Assembly (NCBI GenBank): GCA_003241965.1
Contig: QBMB01000001.1
Coordinates: forward strand, 105,448 to 169,447
Direction of reading: 5' to 3'
Length of the DNA stretch: 64,000 nucleotides
Source of the DNA: Burkholderiales bacterium
GTDB taxonomy: Bacteria > Pseudomonadota > Gammaproteobacteria > Burkholderiales > Burkholderiaceae_C
Shown here: positions 49,016 through 58,887 of the stretch, piece by piece
Layout of the letters: each line of letters opens with the position of its first letter
Numbering within the stretch: position 1 is the stretch's first letter
Translations under genes and position numbers: made by a program
Notes under the pieces: generated by a model
Databases searched by the model: none
Seen by the model: only the letters and a program-made list of their open reading frames with translations
Told to the model about the DNA's origin: nothing

Positions 49016-50653
49016 ATGATTCTGCACACTGCTGAGACCTTGAAGCGTTACACCGAAAGCGGCCACTGGGGCCGGCGCACCCTGCTCGATTTGCTGCGCG
49101 AGACGGCGGCCAAGGCGCCGGAGCGGCCCGCCGTGGTCGACCCGGCTGATCGGCCTGATCTGACCGGAACAGCAGCACAGAACCTGAGCTATCGGGAGTT
49201 CGCCGCGGCCATCGACGCCATCGCGACCGGGCTGCTGGACATGGGTTTGCGCAAGGATGAAATCGTCGTCGTGCAACTGCCCAACGTATGGGAACTGGTT
49301 GCCATGTTTCTTGCGGTCAGCCGCGCCGGCGGCGTGCTCTCGCCGATGCCGATTCAGTGGCGCGACAACGAGTTCCAGAATGTCAAGAAACTCACCGAGG
49401 CGCGCTTCTTCTTCGGGATGCGCGATTTCAAGGGTGCCGATCAACTCGCCATCGCCGAGAAGACCGGATTTGTCGCGCTGCCGATCGAGCGTATTGCCGA
49501 GATGGCGCGTGGTGCGGCCGACGTGGCCAGGCTCGACGCCATCGGTGTCGACGCCAACGACATTTTCAGCCTATGCTGGTCGTCCGGCACCGAAGCCCTT
49601 TCCAAGGGCTGCCCGATGTCTCACAACAACTGGCTCTTTCAGATGAACCTGATCCCGCTGACGGCCGGGCTGCACGAAGGGGACCGGGTGCTGGCGACCG
49701 CGCCGGTGGTCAACATGACCGGTGTGGCAACCTGGCTGGCTTCGCTGGCCATCGGGGGCACGACGCTCTTGCATCACCCGCTGAACATGCCGCTGCTTCT
49801 CAAGCAGTTGATGCATGACCAGGTGCATTTCACCCTGCTGGTGCCTGCCCTGCTGAACATGATCCTCAAGTTGCCCAACGTCGATCAGCTTGACTTCTCC
49901 AGCGTGCGCTGCATCGCCTCGGGTTCGGCGCAACCCTCGCGCTGGAGCATGGAGGAGTTCAAGCGGCGCTGGAACATCGAAATCCTGCACGCCTGGGGAC
50001 AGACCGAAGGCACCGCGGTGTTTGCAGGGGCGCGAGACGTGCCCGATTTCGCCAAGCGGGCAGATCACTTTCCGTGGTGGGGTCGCCCGGGCGTCGAGTG
50101 GCCCTCGGACATCCAGGGTGTAGAGATGAAGCTGCTCGATGAGAGCGGTGCAGAATGCACGCAGCCCGGCCAGGTGGGCGAGCTGGTCTACCGCGGACCC
50201 AATGTGTTTGCTGGCTATTACCAGCGGCCGGACCTGGAGATAAGCACGTTCACCCCAGACGGCTTTTGCCGCACAGGTGACTTTTTCATCGTGCGGGACG
50301 TTCACCACATCGGTTTCTTTGACCGCAAGAAAGACATCATCATTCGCGGTGGCTTCAACGTTAGCGCAGCCGAGGTCGAGAACCTAGTTCTCACCCATCC
50401 CGGCGTGCAGGAGGTGGCGGCGGTGGCGGTGCCCGACGAGATCATGGGCGAGAAGACCTGTATCTTCGTCGTTCCGAAGGACAAGGCCCAGCCGCCGGCG
50501 CTGGAGGATATCGTCGGCCACCTGAAGCAGATCGGCGTGGCGGCTTACAAGCTGCCCGAGCGCATCGAGTACCTTGACGCCATCCCGCGCAACCCGGTAG
50601 GAAAAATCCTGAAGGCAGAACTGCGCAAGCACCTGCGCCCCGCGGCTGCCTGA
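49016..50653 (+). CDS. AMP-dependent CoA ligase/acyl-adenylate ligase
   Basis: P-loop variant WSSGTEALSKGCPMSHNNW, HAWGQTEGTAV, GFCRTGDFFIV, DRKKDIIIRGGFNVSAAEVENLVLTHPGV. Confidence 0.92.
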   Translation: MILHTAETLKRYTESGHWGRRTLLDLLRETAAKAPERPAVVDPADRPDLTGTAAQNLSYREFAAAIDAIATGLLDMGLRKDEIVVVQLPNVWELVAMFLAVSRAGGVLSPMPIQWRDNEFQNVKKLTEARFFFGMRDFKGADQLAIAEKTGFVALPIERIAEMARGAADVARLDAIGVDANDIFSLCWSSGTEALSKGCPMSHNNWLFQMNLIPLTAGLHEGDRVLATAPVVNMTGVATWLASLAIGGTTLLHHPLNMPLLLKQLMHDQVHFTLLVPALLNMILKLPNVDQLDFSSVRCIASGSAQPSRWSMEEFKRRWNIEILHAWGQTEGTAVFAGARDVPDFAKRADHFPWWGRPGVEWPSDIQGVEMKLLDESGAECTQPGQVGELVYRGPNVFAGYYQRPDLEISTFTPDGFCRTGDFFIVRDVHHIGFFDRKKDIIIRGGFNVSAAEVENLVLTHPGVQEVAAVAVPDEIMGEKTCIFVVPKDKAQPPALEDIVGHLKQIGVAAYKLPERIEYLDAIPRNPVGKILKAELRKHLRPAAA

Positions 50654-50679
50654 GCCCACTCCGACCCACGAACCCAGTT

Positions 50680-51882
50680 ATGGCAAACATCAAATCCGCA
50701 CCCTCGTCGCATACGCTTCGCGGTAAAACCGCGATCATCGGTGCGGGCATTTCCGCCGTCGGCCGCGTGCCGGGCAAGAGCGCGCTCGCGCTGGCCGCCG
50801 ACGCAGCGGGCAAGGCGCTGGCCGAGGCCGGCATCGGCAAGCACGAGGTCGATGGCGTGCTCTCAAGCTCCGCCTTTGCCTCGCCGTTCCACCGCTTCAG
50901 CGTGGCTTTCAGTGAATACCTGGGCATCCAGCCAACGTTTTCCAACACGCTGCAGGTCTCCGGCGCCACGGCGGCCACCATGTTCAACATCGCCGCCGCC
51001 GCCATTGCCGGCGGCCTGGCCGAGACGGTGCTGGTGGTGGGGGGCGACAGCCTGCTGACCGGTCTGTCCCCCGACCTTGCCCTGCGCTCGATGACCGAAA
51101 GCCGGGACCAGCAATACGAAATGCCCTTCGGCATTCCCGTGGCCAACACCTTCGCCATGACCGCGCATCGGCACATGAAAGAGTTCGGCACCACCTCCGA
51201 GCAGTTTGCCAAGGTGGCGGTGATCCACCGCGAACACGCACGCCGCACGCCGGGGGCGCAGATGACCGATCCGCTGAGCGTCGATGACGTGCTGAATTCC
51301 GGCTGGGTGACAACGCCTTACCACAAGCTCGACTGCTCTCTCATCTCCGACGGCGCAGCAGCCTTCATCGTCACGTCGGCCAAGCGCGCCAGGGCGCTGG
51401 GAATTGCCAAGCCCATTTACATCCTCGGCGGCGGCGAATGCTACACGCACGAGCACATCTTCCTGATGCCCTCGCTGACCACCACGGGCGCGGTGCAGTC
51501 GAGTGCCAGGGCCTACGACATGGCGGGCTGCAGGCCGAAGGACATCGACGTGGCCGGCGTCTATGACTGCTTCACCGGCACGGTGATCATGATGCTGGAG
51601 GACCTCGGTTTCTGCCCCAAGGGCGAGGGTGGGCGCTTCGTCGAGGACGGGCAGATCACCTACGGCGGAGCCATCCCCTGCAACACCCATGGCGGCCTGC
51701 TGTCGTTCGCGCACTCGGGCATGCCGGGCTCGCTGTTTCATTTCTACGAGGTAGTCAACCAGCTGCGCGGAAACTGCGGCGAGCGCCAGGTCGCGGACGC
51801 TGAACTCGGCCTGGTGCACAGCCTGGGTGCCGGTTTTGCGACCAACGCCACCACCATCCTGGGAACGGAGGCCACGCTGTGA
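50680..51882 (+). CDS. Thiolase-superfamily protein without nucleophilic Cys (lipid-transfer/Ltp2-like)
   Basis: Thiolase fold sequence with NTLQVSGATAATMF where the Cys motif is expected; followed directly by a DUF35 protein. Confidence 0.88.
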   Translation: MANIKSAPSSHTLRGKTAIIGAGISAVGRVPGKSALALAADAAGKALAEAGIGKHEVDGVLSSSAFASPFHRFSVAFSEYLGIQPTFSNTLQVSGATAATMFNIAAAAIAGGLAETVLVVGGDSLLTGLSPDLALRSMTESRDQQYEMPFGIPVANTFAMTAHRHMKEFGTTSEQFAKVAVIHREHARRTPGAQMTDPLSVDDVLNSGWVTTPYHKLDCSLISDGAAAFIVTSAKRARALGIAKPIYILGGGECYTHEHIFLMPSLTTTGAVQSSARAYDMAGCRPKDIDVAGVYDCFTGTVIMMLEDLGFCPKGEGGRFVEDGQITYGGAIPCNTHGGLLSFAHSGMPGSLFHFYEVVNQLRGNCGERQVADAELGLVHSLGAGFATNATTILGTEATL

Positions 51883-52310
51883 TCAACCAAAAAGACGCCC
51901 ACCTCAAGCCGCAGCCGATGCCGGATTCGGATTCGGAAATCTATTGGCGCGGCATTCAGGGGGGCAAGCTGCTGCTGCAGCACTGCACAGCGTGCGACCA
52001 CGTGCAGCTCTACCAACAGGCGATCTGCCGTGAGTGCGGTAGCGAGCGCCTTGAGCACCGCGCCTCCAGCGGTCGCGCCAAGGTGCATTCGTTCAGCGTG
52101 GTTCACCGGGCGCCCGGGCCGGCCTTCAAACAGGACACGCCCTATGCCGTGCTGCTGGTAGAACTCGAAGAAGGTCCGCGGATGATCAGCGCCTTCGTCG
52201 GTCCAGATCCTTCGGTGGTCACCTTCGACATGGCCGTCGAGCTGGTTTGCGAGCCCGTCGGTGGCGGTGTGACGCTGCCGCGATTCCGGGCGGCCGGACT
52301 TCAAGCGTGA
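51879..52310 (+). CDS. OB-fold/zinc-ribbon (DUF35) protein
   Basis: GTG start overlapping thiolase stop; CTACDHVQLYQQAICRECGSERLEHRASSGRAKVHSFSVVHR zinc ribbon plus OB fold. Confidence 0.92.
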   Translation: MINQKDAHLKPQPMPDSDSEIYWRGIQGGKLLLQHCTACDHVQLYQQAICRECGSERLEHRASSGRAKVHSFSVVHRAPGPAFKQDTPYAVLLVELEEGPRMISAFVGPDPSVVTFDMAVELVCEPVGGGVTLPRFRAAGLQA

Positions 52311-52435
52311 AACAGCGTCTTTGCGCGCCTTCTGAGCGTGTCTGAACAAATGATTCAACTCAATGCGAGATTTCGCTGACCCCATTTCGCTGCGTCGTCC
52401 TCCCAGACTGTAGTCGAGGGGGCTCTGACCTGACG

Positions 52436-52627
52436 ATGACCACGGTTGCGCGGCGGGCGATTGAGCCCTTGTCAATGCACGATTGGATCGTGGCAATCTT
52501 TGCACCGGTCGGCTACAGCAAGACGACATTGATGGGAGGATGGTTTCGCGCTTGCAAAGACGCCGACCCCGTGCGGGTGGGCCTCGACGCCTCCTGGCGC
52601 GACCAAGTGTTCTTTGCCCGTTTGTAG
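52436..52627 (+). pseudogene. Remnant of a MalT/LAL-type LuxR-family regulator (ATPase P-loop region only)
   Basis: DWIVAIFAPVGYSKTTLMGGWFRAC…PVRVGLDASWRDQVFFARL* resembles the APxGYGKTTLLxxW…WLSLDExDNDPxRFxxYL N-terminus of LAL regulators; ends by stop after 63 aa. Confidence 0.55.
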
Positions 52628-52666
52628 TCTTGGATCAGAGATCAGTGAAATTTAACAGCAATAGGC

Positions 52667-53863
52667 TCATTGTTGAACCGTTGCCTCAGACAACAACGCT
52701 CGGATGTGTTCGTCGGAATAGCCAAATTCGCGCAACAGTTCCACCGTGTTCTCCCCCAATTTGGGTGCATGGTGCCTCTTTTCCGGTACTGAATGCGACC
52801 ACTCGGTAGGGATGCTTACATCTAGCATTTCCCCTTCGCTTGGATGAGTGACCTGCTGGATGTATCCGGTTTCCGCAAGATGAGGGTCGGCCAGGATGTC
52901 GTCAATGCTGTACATGCGTGCTGCGGGAATATCTGCGTGCTCCAGCAGCGCAAGCCACTCCCCAGTGCTTCGTGTTCGAAAGATTTCGCCGAGAAAGCCG
53001 TAGACGTGGTCAATGTGCTCGAGGCGCTTGCCCTGGCTGCTGAAGCGCACGTCCTGCGCAAATACCTCGGACTTGCCAATGGCATCGAAGAAGCTACGCC
53101 AATGCTTGTCGTTGTACACCAGGACGCAGATATGGCCATCGCTTGTCTCGTAGGGTCGGCGATCACGTGCGAGACTACGTTGATATCCGGAAGGTCCCGT
53201 CGACGGTCTATAGAGGTGCCCGGCAAGGTGCTCACCAAGCACTATGGAAAGCATGCCTTCAAACATGGGCACATCAATCCGCTGTCCAATGCCGGAACGC
53301 TCGCGATAGAACAGTGCAGCGGTGATGGCGTTGCACAGTTGCAGACCGACCACGCGGTCGACCAATACCATGGGGGCATACCGGGGCGTCTCTCCAGTGG
53401 CCTGACCCGTAAGCCAAGGGATGCCGCACATGCCTTGGATGAGATCGTCGTAGGCGGGTTTTGCGGCGTAGGGGCCACGCTGACTGAATCCGTAGGCGCC
53501 AGCGTAGACGATCTTCGGAGACACCTTCTTCAGGTCTTCGTACCCGAGGCCCAGGCGAGCCATAGCCTGCGGCCGGATGTTGTAGAGCAGCACATCTGAG
53601 CTGGCTGCCATGTGCAGCAGCGCGTCGCGACCTGAAGGCTTCTTGAGGTCGAGAACGATGGAGCGCTTGTTGCGGTTGGTCGTCAGGTAGAAGTGGCCCA
53701 TGCCAGGATTTCGCATAGGGCCGGCTTGACGCATCACGTCCCCGCCAGGCGGTTCGACCTTGATCACATCGGCACCCAAGTCAGCCAACTGCTGGCTGGC
53801 ATATGGGCCCATGATCACACTCGTCAGATCGAGAACGCGAATGCCAGAAAGAGGTCCGCTCAT
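52667..53863 (-). CDS. CaiB/BaiF (family III) CoA-transferase
   Basis: MSGPLSGIRVLDLTSVIMGPYASQQLADLGADVIKVEPPGGD, YDDLIQGMCGIPWLTGQATG. Confidence 0.94.
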   Translation of the reverse strand: MSGPLSGIRVLDLTSVIMGPYASQQLADLGADVIKVEPPGGDVMRQAGPMRNPGMGHFYLTTNRNKRSIVLDLKKPSGRDALLHMAASSDVLLYNIRPQAMARLGLGYEDLKKVSPKIVYAGAYGFSQRGPYAAKPAYDDLIQGMCGIPWLTGQATGETPRYAPMVLVDRVVGLQLCNAITAALFYRERSGIGQRIDVPMFEGMLSIVLGEHLAGHLYRPSTGPSGYQRSLARDRRPYETSDGHICVLVYNDKHWRSFFDAIGKSEVFAQDVRFSSQGKRLEHIDHVYGFLGEIFRTRSTGEWLALLEHADIPAARMYSIDDILADPHLAETGYIQQVTHPSEGEMLDVSIPTEWSHSVPEKRHHAPKLGENTVELLREFGYSDEHIRALLSEATVQQ

Positions 53864-53865
53864 TT

Positions 53866-54852
53866 TCAATCGACTTTCGCGCCGGAGAGTTTGACGACCT
53901 TTCCCCACTTGTCATACTCGATGTTCATGAAGGACTTGAACTCGGTGGGGGGCAAGGTCCATGCCTCGTAGGCCATGCCACGAATGGCCTGCTGAAGTTC
54001 TGGGGTCTGCATCGCTTTGAGAGCGGCCTGATACAGCCGGTCGACGACGGGTTGAGGGAGTTTGGCAGGGGCCACCAGACCGAACCACAGGTCGCTACCC
54101 GCTTCGTCGAAGCCTGGCACACCGGACTCGCGCATGGTGGGCACGTCGGGCAGATAACTGCTGCGCTTGACACTGGTCACGGCAAGCGGCCTGACATGGC
54201 CGGCACGGATTTGAGGCAGCGAGGTGATGGGGATATCGAACATGGCCGAGACGCTGCCGCCCATGACGTCCACCAGGGCGGGTGCACTGCCCTTATAAGG
54301 AATGTGCTCGAGCTTCGCGCCTGTCAACGCTTTGAGCAGCTCTCCGGAGAGGTGGTTGGTTGCGCCGTTGCCGCCCGATGCGTAGTTGGCCGAAACACCA
54401 CTACGCTTGGTCCATGCAATGAACTCGGCCAGCGTGTTGGCTGGCACCTTGGGGTTGATGACCAGCACGTTGGTGTACGAAACGATGGGAGTGATCGGAG
54501 TCAGATCGGTGCGCGGATCGTAGGGGTGGCGTGGGTAGAGGTGTGGATTGATCGCGGTCGTGCCGGTGTGAGCCATTCCGATGGTGTAGCCGTCGGGTGC
54601 TGCCTTGGCCACCCCGTCGATGCCGATGCTGCCTCCGGCCCCTGGGCGGTTGTCCACGATGATGGGCTGGCCGAGCACTTCCCCCATGCTCTTGGCGAGG
54701 GACCGTGCCAGTACGTCGGTCGGCCCGCCTGCAGAGAATGGCACGATCATACGGATGGGCTTTGATGGGTAGTCCTGCGCAAAGCTCGCAAGAGGGACGG
54801 CGAGAAACAGGCCAGAAAGGGTGAGGCCCAGCACGGTTCGAATCGGGGTCAT
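53866..54852 (-). CDS. Bug/TctC-family tripartite tricarboxylate transporter substrate-binding protein
   Basis: Signal peptide MTPIRTVLGLTLSGLFLAVPLASFAQDYPSKPIRMIVPFSAGGPTDVLAR; DNRPGAGGSIG. Confidence 0.94.
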   Translation of the reverse strand: MTPIRTVLGLTLSGLFLAVPLASFAQDYPSKPIRMIVPFSAGGPTDVLARSLAKSMGEVLGQPIIVDNRPGAGGSIGIDGVAKAAPDGYTIGMAHTGTTAINPHLYPRHPYDPRTDLTPITPIVSYTNVLVINPKVPANTLAEFIAWTKRSGVSANYASGGNGATNHLSGELLKALTGAKLEHIPYKGSAPALVDVMGGSVSAMFDIPITSLPQIRAGHVRPLAVTSVKRSSYLPDVPTMRESGVPGFDEAGSDLWFGLVAPAKLPQPVVDRLYQAALKAMQTPELQQAIRGMAYEAWTLPPTEFKSFMNIEYDKWGKVVKLSGAKVD

Positions 54853-54955
54853 TGTCTTGTCTCCTAGGGTTATGGTCTTGTCGCGGCGAATCAAGGTTAT
54901 GGGCTTCTTTCATGTGCTCATGAATTCGCCCTCCTGTTGGTGTTGCGTGTGATCC

Positions 54956-56104
54956 TTAGGCGTGCTCGCGGAGCAGTTCGCGCGCGATGATGAGCTGCAT
55001 GATCTGGCTGCTTCCCTCGTAGATGCGAAGCAGGCGCGCGTCGCGGTAAAGGCGCTCGATGGCGTATTCCTTGATGTAGCCATTGCCTCCGTGCACCTGC
55101 AGCATGCGGTCGGCGATGCGGCCTGCCGCCTCGGTCGCGTAGTACTTGCAGCATGCGGCCTCCTTGGTGGTCTTCTTTCCAGCATCTTTCTCCCGCGAGG
55201 CCTTCTCGACCATGGCGCGCGCAGCGAACAGCTCGGTTTGACTCTCAGCCAGCATGGACTGGATCATCTGGAAATTGGCAATGGGCTGGCCGAACTGCTT
55301 GCGCTCCATCGCGTAGCGCGTTCCTTCGTCAAGAAGGCGCTCGCACAGTCCGGTGGCCACTGCGGCCATGTGCAGCCGTGCGTGGTCCAGCGACATCATC
55401 GCGTTGCGAAATCCCGTGCCTTCCGCGCCGAGCAAGGCGCTGGCAGGAACACGGCAGTTCTCGAAGATCACGTCGGACTCATGAGAGCCCGCGAACCCCA
55501 TCTTCTTGTACGGCTTGGCCACAGTGATGCCGGGTGTGTCACGATCGACCAGAAAAGCGGAGATACCCTTCGAACCGACCTCCTTCGGAGCCGTGCGCGC
55601 GAAGACGGTGAACACGCCGGCATGGATGGCGTTGGTGATGAAGCGCTTGGTGCCGTTGATGACGTAGTGATTGCCATCGCGCACAGCTTTGGTGATCAGA
55701 GCAGCGGAATCGGAGCCGGAGTCGGGTTCGGTGAGACAGAAGGACGCCATCATCTCGCCGGTCGCGAGTTTGGGCAGGTACTTTCGCTTCTGCTCTTCGG
55801 TACCATCGTTGACGATGCCCAACGTGCCCACGCCATTGGTGGTGCCGAAGTAGGAGCGGAAGGCGGGCTGCGCGTAGGCGATTTCGAAAACGAGGCTTGC
55901 CTCCTCGAACATGCTGAGGCCGAGGCCCCCGTATTCCTCGGGGATGGTCATGCCGAAGAGGCCGAGTTCCCGCAGGCCCTTCACCACGTGGGGGGGAATC
56001 TCCTGCGTCTCCTCCACCACCGTCTCGGCGGGTAGAAGCACCTCGCGCGTGAAGCGGCGGGCGGCATCGATGAGAAGCTCGAGTGTCTGTTCGCGTTCTG
56101 TCAT
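54956..56104 (-). CDS. Acyl-CoA dehydrogenase
   Basis: FCLTEPDSGSDSAALITKA, NGTKRFITNAIHAGVFTVFART, HGGNGYIKEYAIERLYRDARLLRIYEGSSQIMQLIIARELL. Confidence 0.95.
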   Translation of the reverse strand: MTEREQTLELLIDAARRFTREVLLPAETVVEETQEIPPHVVKGLRELGLFGMTIPEEYGGLGLSMFEEASLVFEIAYAQPAFRSYFGTTNGVGTLGIVNDGTEEQKRKYLPKLATGEMMASFCLTEPDSGSDSAALITKAVRDGNHYVINGTKRFITNAIHAGVFTVFARTAPKEVGSKGISAFLVDRDTPGITVAKPYKKMGFAGSHESDVIFENCRVPASALLGAEGTGFRNAMMSLDHARLHMAAVATGLCERLLDEGTRYAMERKQFGQPIANFQMIQSMLAESQTELFAARAMVEKASREKDAGKKTTKEAACCKYYATEAAGRIADRMLQVHGGNGYIKEYAIERLYRDARLLRIYEGSSQIMQLIIARELLREHA

Positions 56105-56148
56105 GGGTATTTCCGTGGAGTCGTTCGTAAAGAGAGAGGATGTAAATT

Positions 56149-57084
56149 TCAGACCACTTTGATCAACTCGGGCACGGCCACGAACAGATCGGCCTCCAGG
56201 CCGTAGTCGGCCACCGAGAAGATCGGGGCCTCGGGGTCCTTGTTGATCGCCACGATGACCTTGGAGTCCTTCATGCCGGCCAGGTGCTGGATCGCGCCCG
56301 AGATGCCCGCAGCAATGTAGAGCTGCGGGGCCACGATCTTGCCGGTCTGGCCCACCTGCCAGTCGTTCGGTGCGTAGCCCGCGTCCACCGCGGCGCGGCT
56401 CGCTCCGAGTGCTGCGCCCAGCTTGTCGGCCAGCGGCGTCATCACCTCGTTGAACTTCTCCGCGCTGCCGAGTGCCCGGCCACCGGAGACGATGATCTTG
56501 GCCGCCGTGAGCTCGGGGCGGTCGCTCTTGGCGATCTCGCTGCCCATGAATTTGGACTTACCGTCGTCGTCGGCTGCTGCTGCTGCCGTTTCCACCGTGG
56601 CGCTGCCACCGGTGGCCGCTGCGGGGTCGAATCCCGTGGTGCGCACGGTGATCACGTGCGTGGCGTCCAGGCCCTGCACCGTGGCAATGGCGTTGCCGGC
56701 GTAGATCGGGCGCTCGAAGGTGTCGGCTGCGATGACCTTGGTGATGTCGGAGAGCTGGGCCACATCGATTGCGGCGGCCACACGGGGCGCCACGTTCTTG
56801 CCGCTGGCGGTGGCGGGGAACAGGATGTGGCTGTAGTTCGCCGCGATGATCAGCACCTGGGCTGCCACGTTCTCGGCCAGGCCGTGTTCGAAGCCCGGGG
56901 CGTCGGCGTGGATCACCTTGGCCACGCCCGCGATCTGTGCGGCCGCGGCGGCTGCTGCAGCGGCGTTGTGGCCGGCAATGAGCACGTGCACCTCACCGCC
57001 ACATTGGGTGGCGGCAGCCACGGTGTTGAGCGTGGCGCCCTTGATGGAGGCGTTGTCGTGTTCGGCAATTACGAGTGCAGTCAT
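56149..57084 (-). CDS. etfA: Electron transfer flavoprotein alpha subunit
   Basis: [91 protein letters not shown]. Confidence 0.96.
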   Translation of the reverse strand: MTALVIAEHDNASIKGATLNTVAAATQCGGEVHVLIAGHNAAAAAAAAAQIAGVAKVIHADAPGFEHGLAENVAAQVLIIAANYSHILFPATASGKNVAPRVAAAIDVAQLSDITKVIAADTFERPIYAGNAIATVQGLDATHVITVRTTGFDPAAATGGSATVETAAAAADDDGKSKFMGSEIAKSDRPELTAAKIIVSGGRALGSAEKFNEVMTPLADKLGAALGASRAAVDAGYAPNDWQVGQTGKIVAPQLYIAAGISGAIQHLAGMKDSKVIVAINKDPEAPIFSVADYGLEADLFVAVPELIKVV

Positions 57085-57094
57085 TTGTCGGTCC

Positions 57095-57844
57095 TCAGAT
57101 CACTTTGGCTTCATTTTTGAGTTTGTCCACCAGGGCAGCGACATCGGCCACCTTGATGCCCGCGCCGCGCTTGGGCGGCTCGCTGACCTTCAGGGTCTTG
57201 ATGCGCGGCGTCACGTCCACACCGAGGTCTTCGGGCTTGACGATGTCCAGCGTCTTCTTCTTGGCCTTCATGATGTTGGGCAGCGTCACGTAACGCGGCT
57301 CGTTCAAACGAAGGTCGGTGGTGATGACGGCGGGCAGCGTGATGGAGAGCGTCTCCAGGCCACCGTCGACTTCGCGCGTGACGGTGGCTCTACCGTCAGC
57401 GACTTCCACCTTGCTGGCGAAGGTGGCTTGTGGCAGGCCGGCGAGCGCGGCCAGCATCTGGCCGGTCTGGTTGCAGTCGTCGTCGATCGCCTGTTTGCCC
57501 AGGATGATGAGACCGGGTTGCTCCTTGTCCACCAGGGCCTTCAAGAGCTTGGCCACGGCCAGGGGCTGCAGCTCCAAGTTGGTCTCCACCAGGATGGCGC
57601 GGTCCGCACCAATGGCCATGGCGGTGCGCAGGGTTTCCTGGCACTGGGTGACACCGCAGGAGACGGCGATCACCTCGGTGACCACGCCTTTCTCTCTCAG
57701 GCGCACGGCTTCTTCCACCGCGATTTCGTCAAACGGGTTCATGCTCATCTTGACGTTGGCGATGTCCACGCCACTGCCGTCGCTCTTCACGCGCACCTTG
57801 ACGTTGTAATCCACCACGCGTTTGACGGGGACGATAACCTTCAT
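57095..57844 (-). CDS. etfB: Electron transfer flavoprotein beta subunit
   Basis: [79 protein letters not shown]. Confidence 0.96.
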   Translation of the reverse strand: MKVIVPVKRVVDYNVKVRVKSDGSGVDIANVKMSMNPFDEIAVEEAVRLREKGVVTEVIAVSCGVTQCQETLRTAMAIGADRAILVETNLELQPLAVAKLLKALVDKEQPGLIILGKQAIDDDCNQTGQMLAALAGLPQATFASKVEVADGRATVTREVDGGLETLSITLPAVITTDLRLNEPRYVTLPNIMKAKKKTLDIVKPEDLGVDVTPRIKTLKVSEPPKRGAGIKVADVAALVDKLKNEAKVI

Positions 57845-57881
57845 GTTGGGTTGTCTCCTGTTGATATGGACTTCACTGTAC

Positions 57882-57895
57882 GAATCGATAGATTC
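57882..57895. promoter_or_regulatory. Candidate operator: inverted repeat GAATC-GATA-GATTC in the etfB/lysR divergent intergenic region
   Basis: Perfect 5-bp arms read from sequence; position between divergent LysR-family gene and etfB. Confidence 0.4.
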
Positions 57896-57938
57896 CACGT
57901 CCAATACCAAATGAGACGTCAGTGATATCCTTTTGATA

Positions 57939-58883
57939 ATGAACTTCCGGCAGATCACCCAGTTCCTGGCCGTGGTGGAAACGCAGAGCTTTCGCAAGGC
58001 GGCGGAACGGCTGCACATTGCGCAACCGCCCCTGTCAACGGGCATCCGGCGCTTGGAAGCAGACCTCGGCGCACCACTTTTCGAGCGCAGCAAGCGCGGC
58101 GTGCGTCTTACCGACGCAGGTCGTATCATTCTGGTGGATGCGCAGCAGATTGCCTTCCATGCTGAGCAGTTACGCAGCGCTGTCGTCGCTCTGCGTAACG
58201 GCGTTGGCGGGCGATTGCGCATTGGCTTTGTAGGCTCCGCCACCTATGCGATGCTGCCACGCGTACTGCCGCTTTTTCGCGAGCGCTACCCGAATGTGGT
58301 GCTCGACTTGCGCGAAGGCACGACCACACAGATACTTCGCGACCTGGAGGCTGGTGCGCTGGACCTAGGGCTCGTTCGATACCCCGTGGCAGAAACCACA
58401 CCGATCGAAATCAGACCGGTGGAATGGGACAGGCTGGTGGTCGCCTTGCCGATGCACCATCCGCTGACCCGGCGCAAACGCGTGGCGCTATCGGACTTGG
58501 CCAATGAAGCTTTCATCATGTACTCAGCGTCGAGCGCGGTAAACCTTAGAGCACAGGTGATGCTGGTCTGCCAGACCGCTGGCTTTACTCCCCGGGTCAC
58601 GCAGGAAGCCGTGCAGGTTCAGACGTTGGTCAGTCTTGTGGAAAGCGGCATCGGGGTGGCATTGGTCCCTGCAGCATGCAGCACAGGTTCCACCAGGCGA
58701 GTGGAGTTTCGCGATGTGTCGTCAGAAGCATCGCTCGCGGTAGCGCTCGGCGTGGCAATGCAGCCGAGCGCCGACGGTAGCGCTGCACAGCGTTTCCGGC
58801 AGATGTTGGAAGAGAACCCTCCTCAAAACGGTGACACTGTTCTTTTGCGTCGCCGAAAGCCAGTTCCGCGCGGATCACTTTGA
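57939..58883 (+). CDS. LysR-family transcriptional regulator
   Basis: [61 protein letters not shown] (LysR HTH). Confidence 0.95.
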   Translation: MNFRQITQFLAVVETQSFRKAAERLHIAQPPLSTGIRRLEADLGAPLFERSKRGVRLTDAGRIILVDAQQIAFHAEQLRSAVVALRNGVGGRLRIGFVGSATYAMLPRVLPLFRERYPNVVLDLREGTTTQILRDLEAGALDLGLVRYPVAETTPIEIRPVEWDRLVVALPMHHPLTRRKRVALSDLANEAFIMYSASSAVNLRAQVMLVCQTAGFTPRVTQEAVQVQTLVSLVESGIGVALVPAACSTGSTRRVEFRDVSSEASLAVALGVAMQPSADGSAAQRFRQMLEENPPQNGDTVLLRRRKPVPRGSL

Positions 58884-58887
58884 CGCT

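Noticed and set aside
54962-56035. 357-aa plus-strand ORF
   Set aside because: Antisense to the ACAD at 54956..56104.
56930-56975. Poly-Ala tract in EtfA ([16 protein letters not shown])
   Set aside because: Ala-rich linker at this place is common in EtfA homologues; not considered a repeat element.
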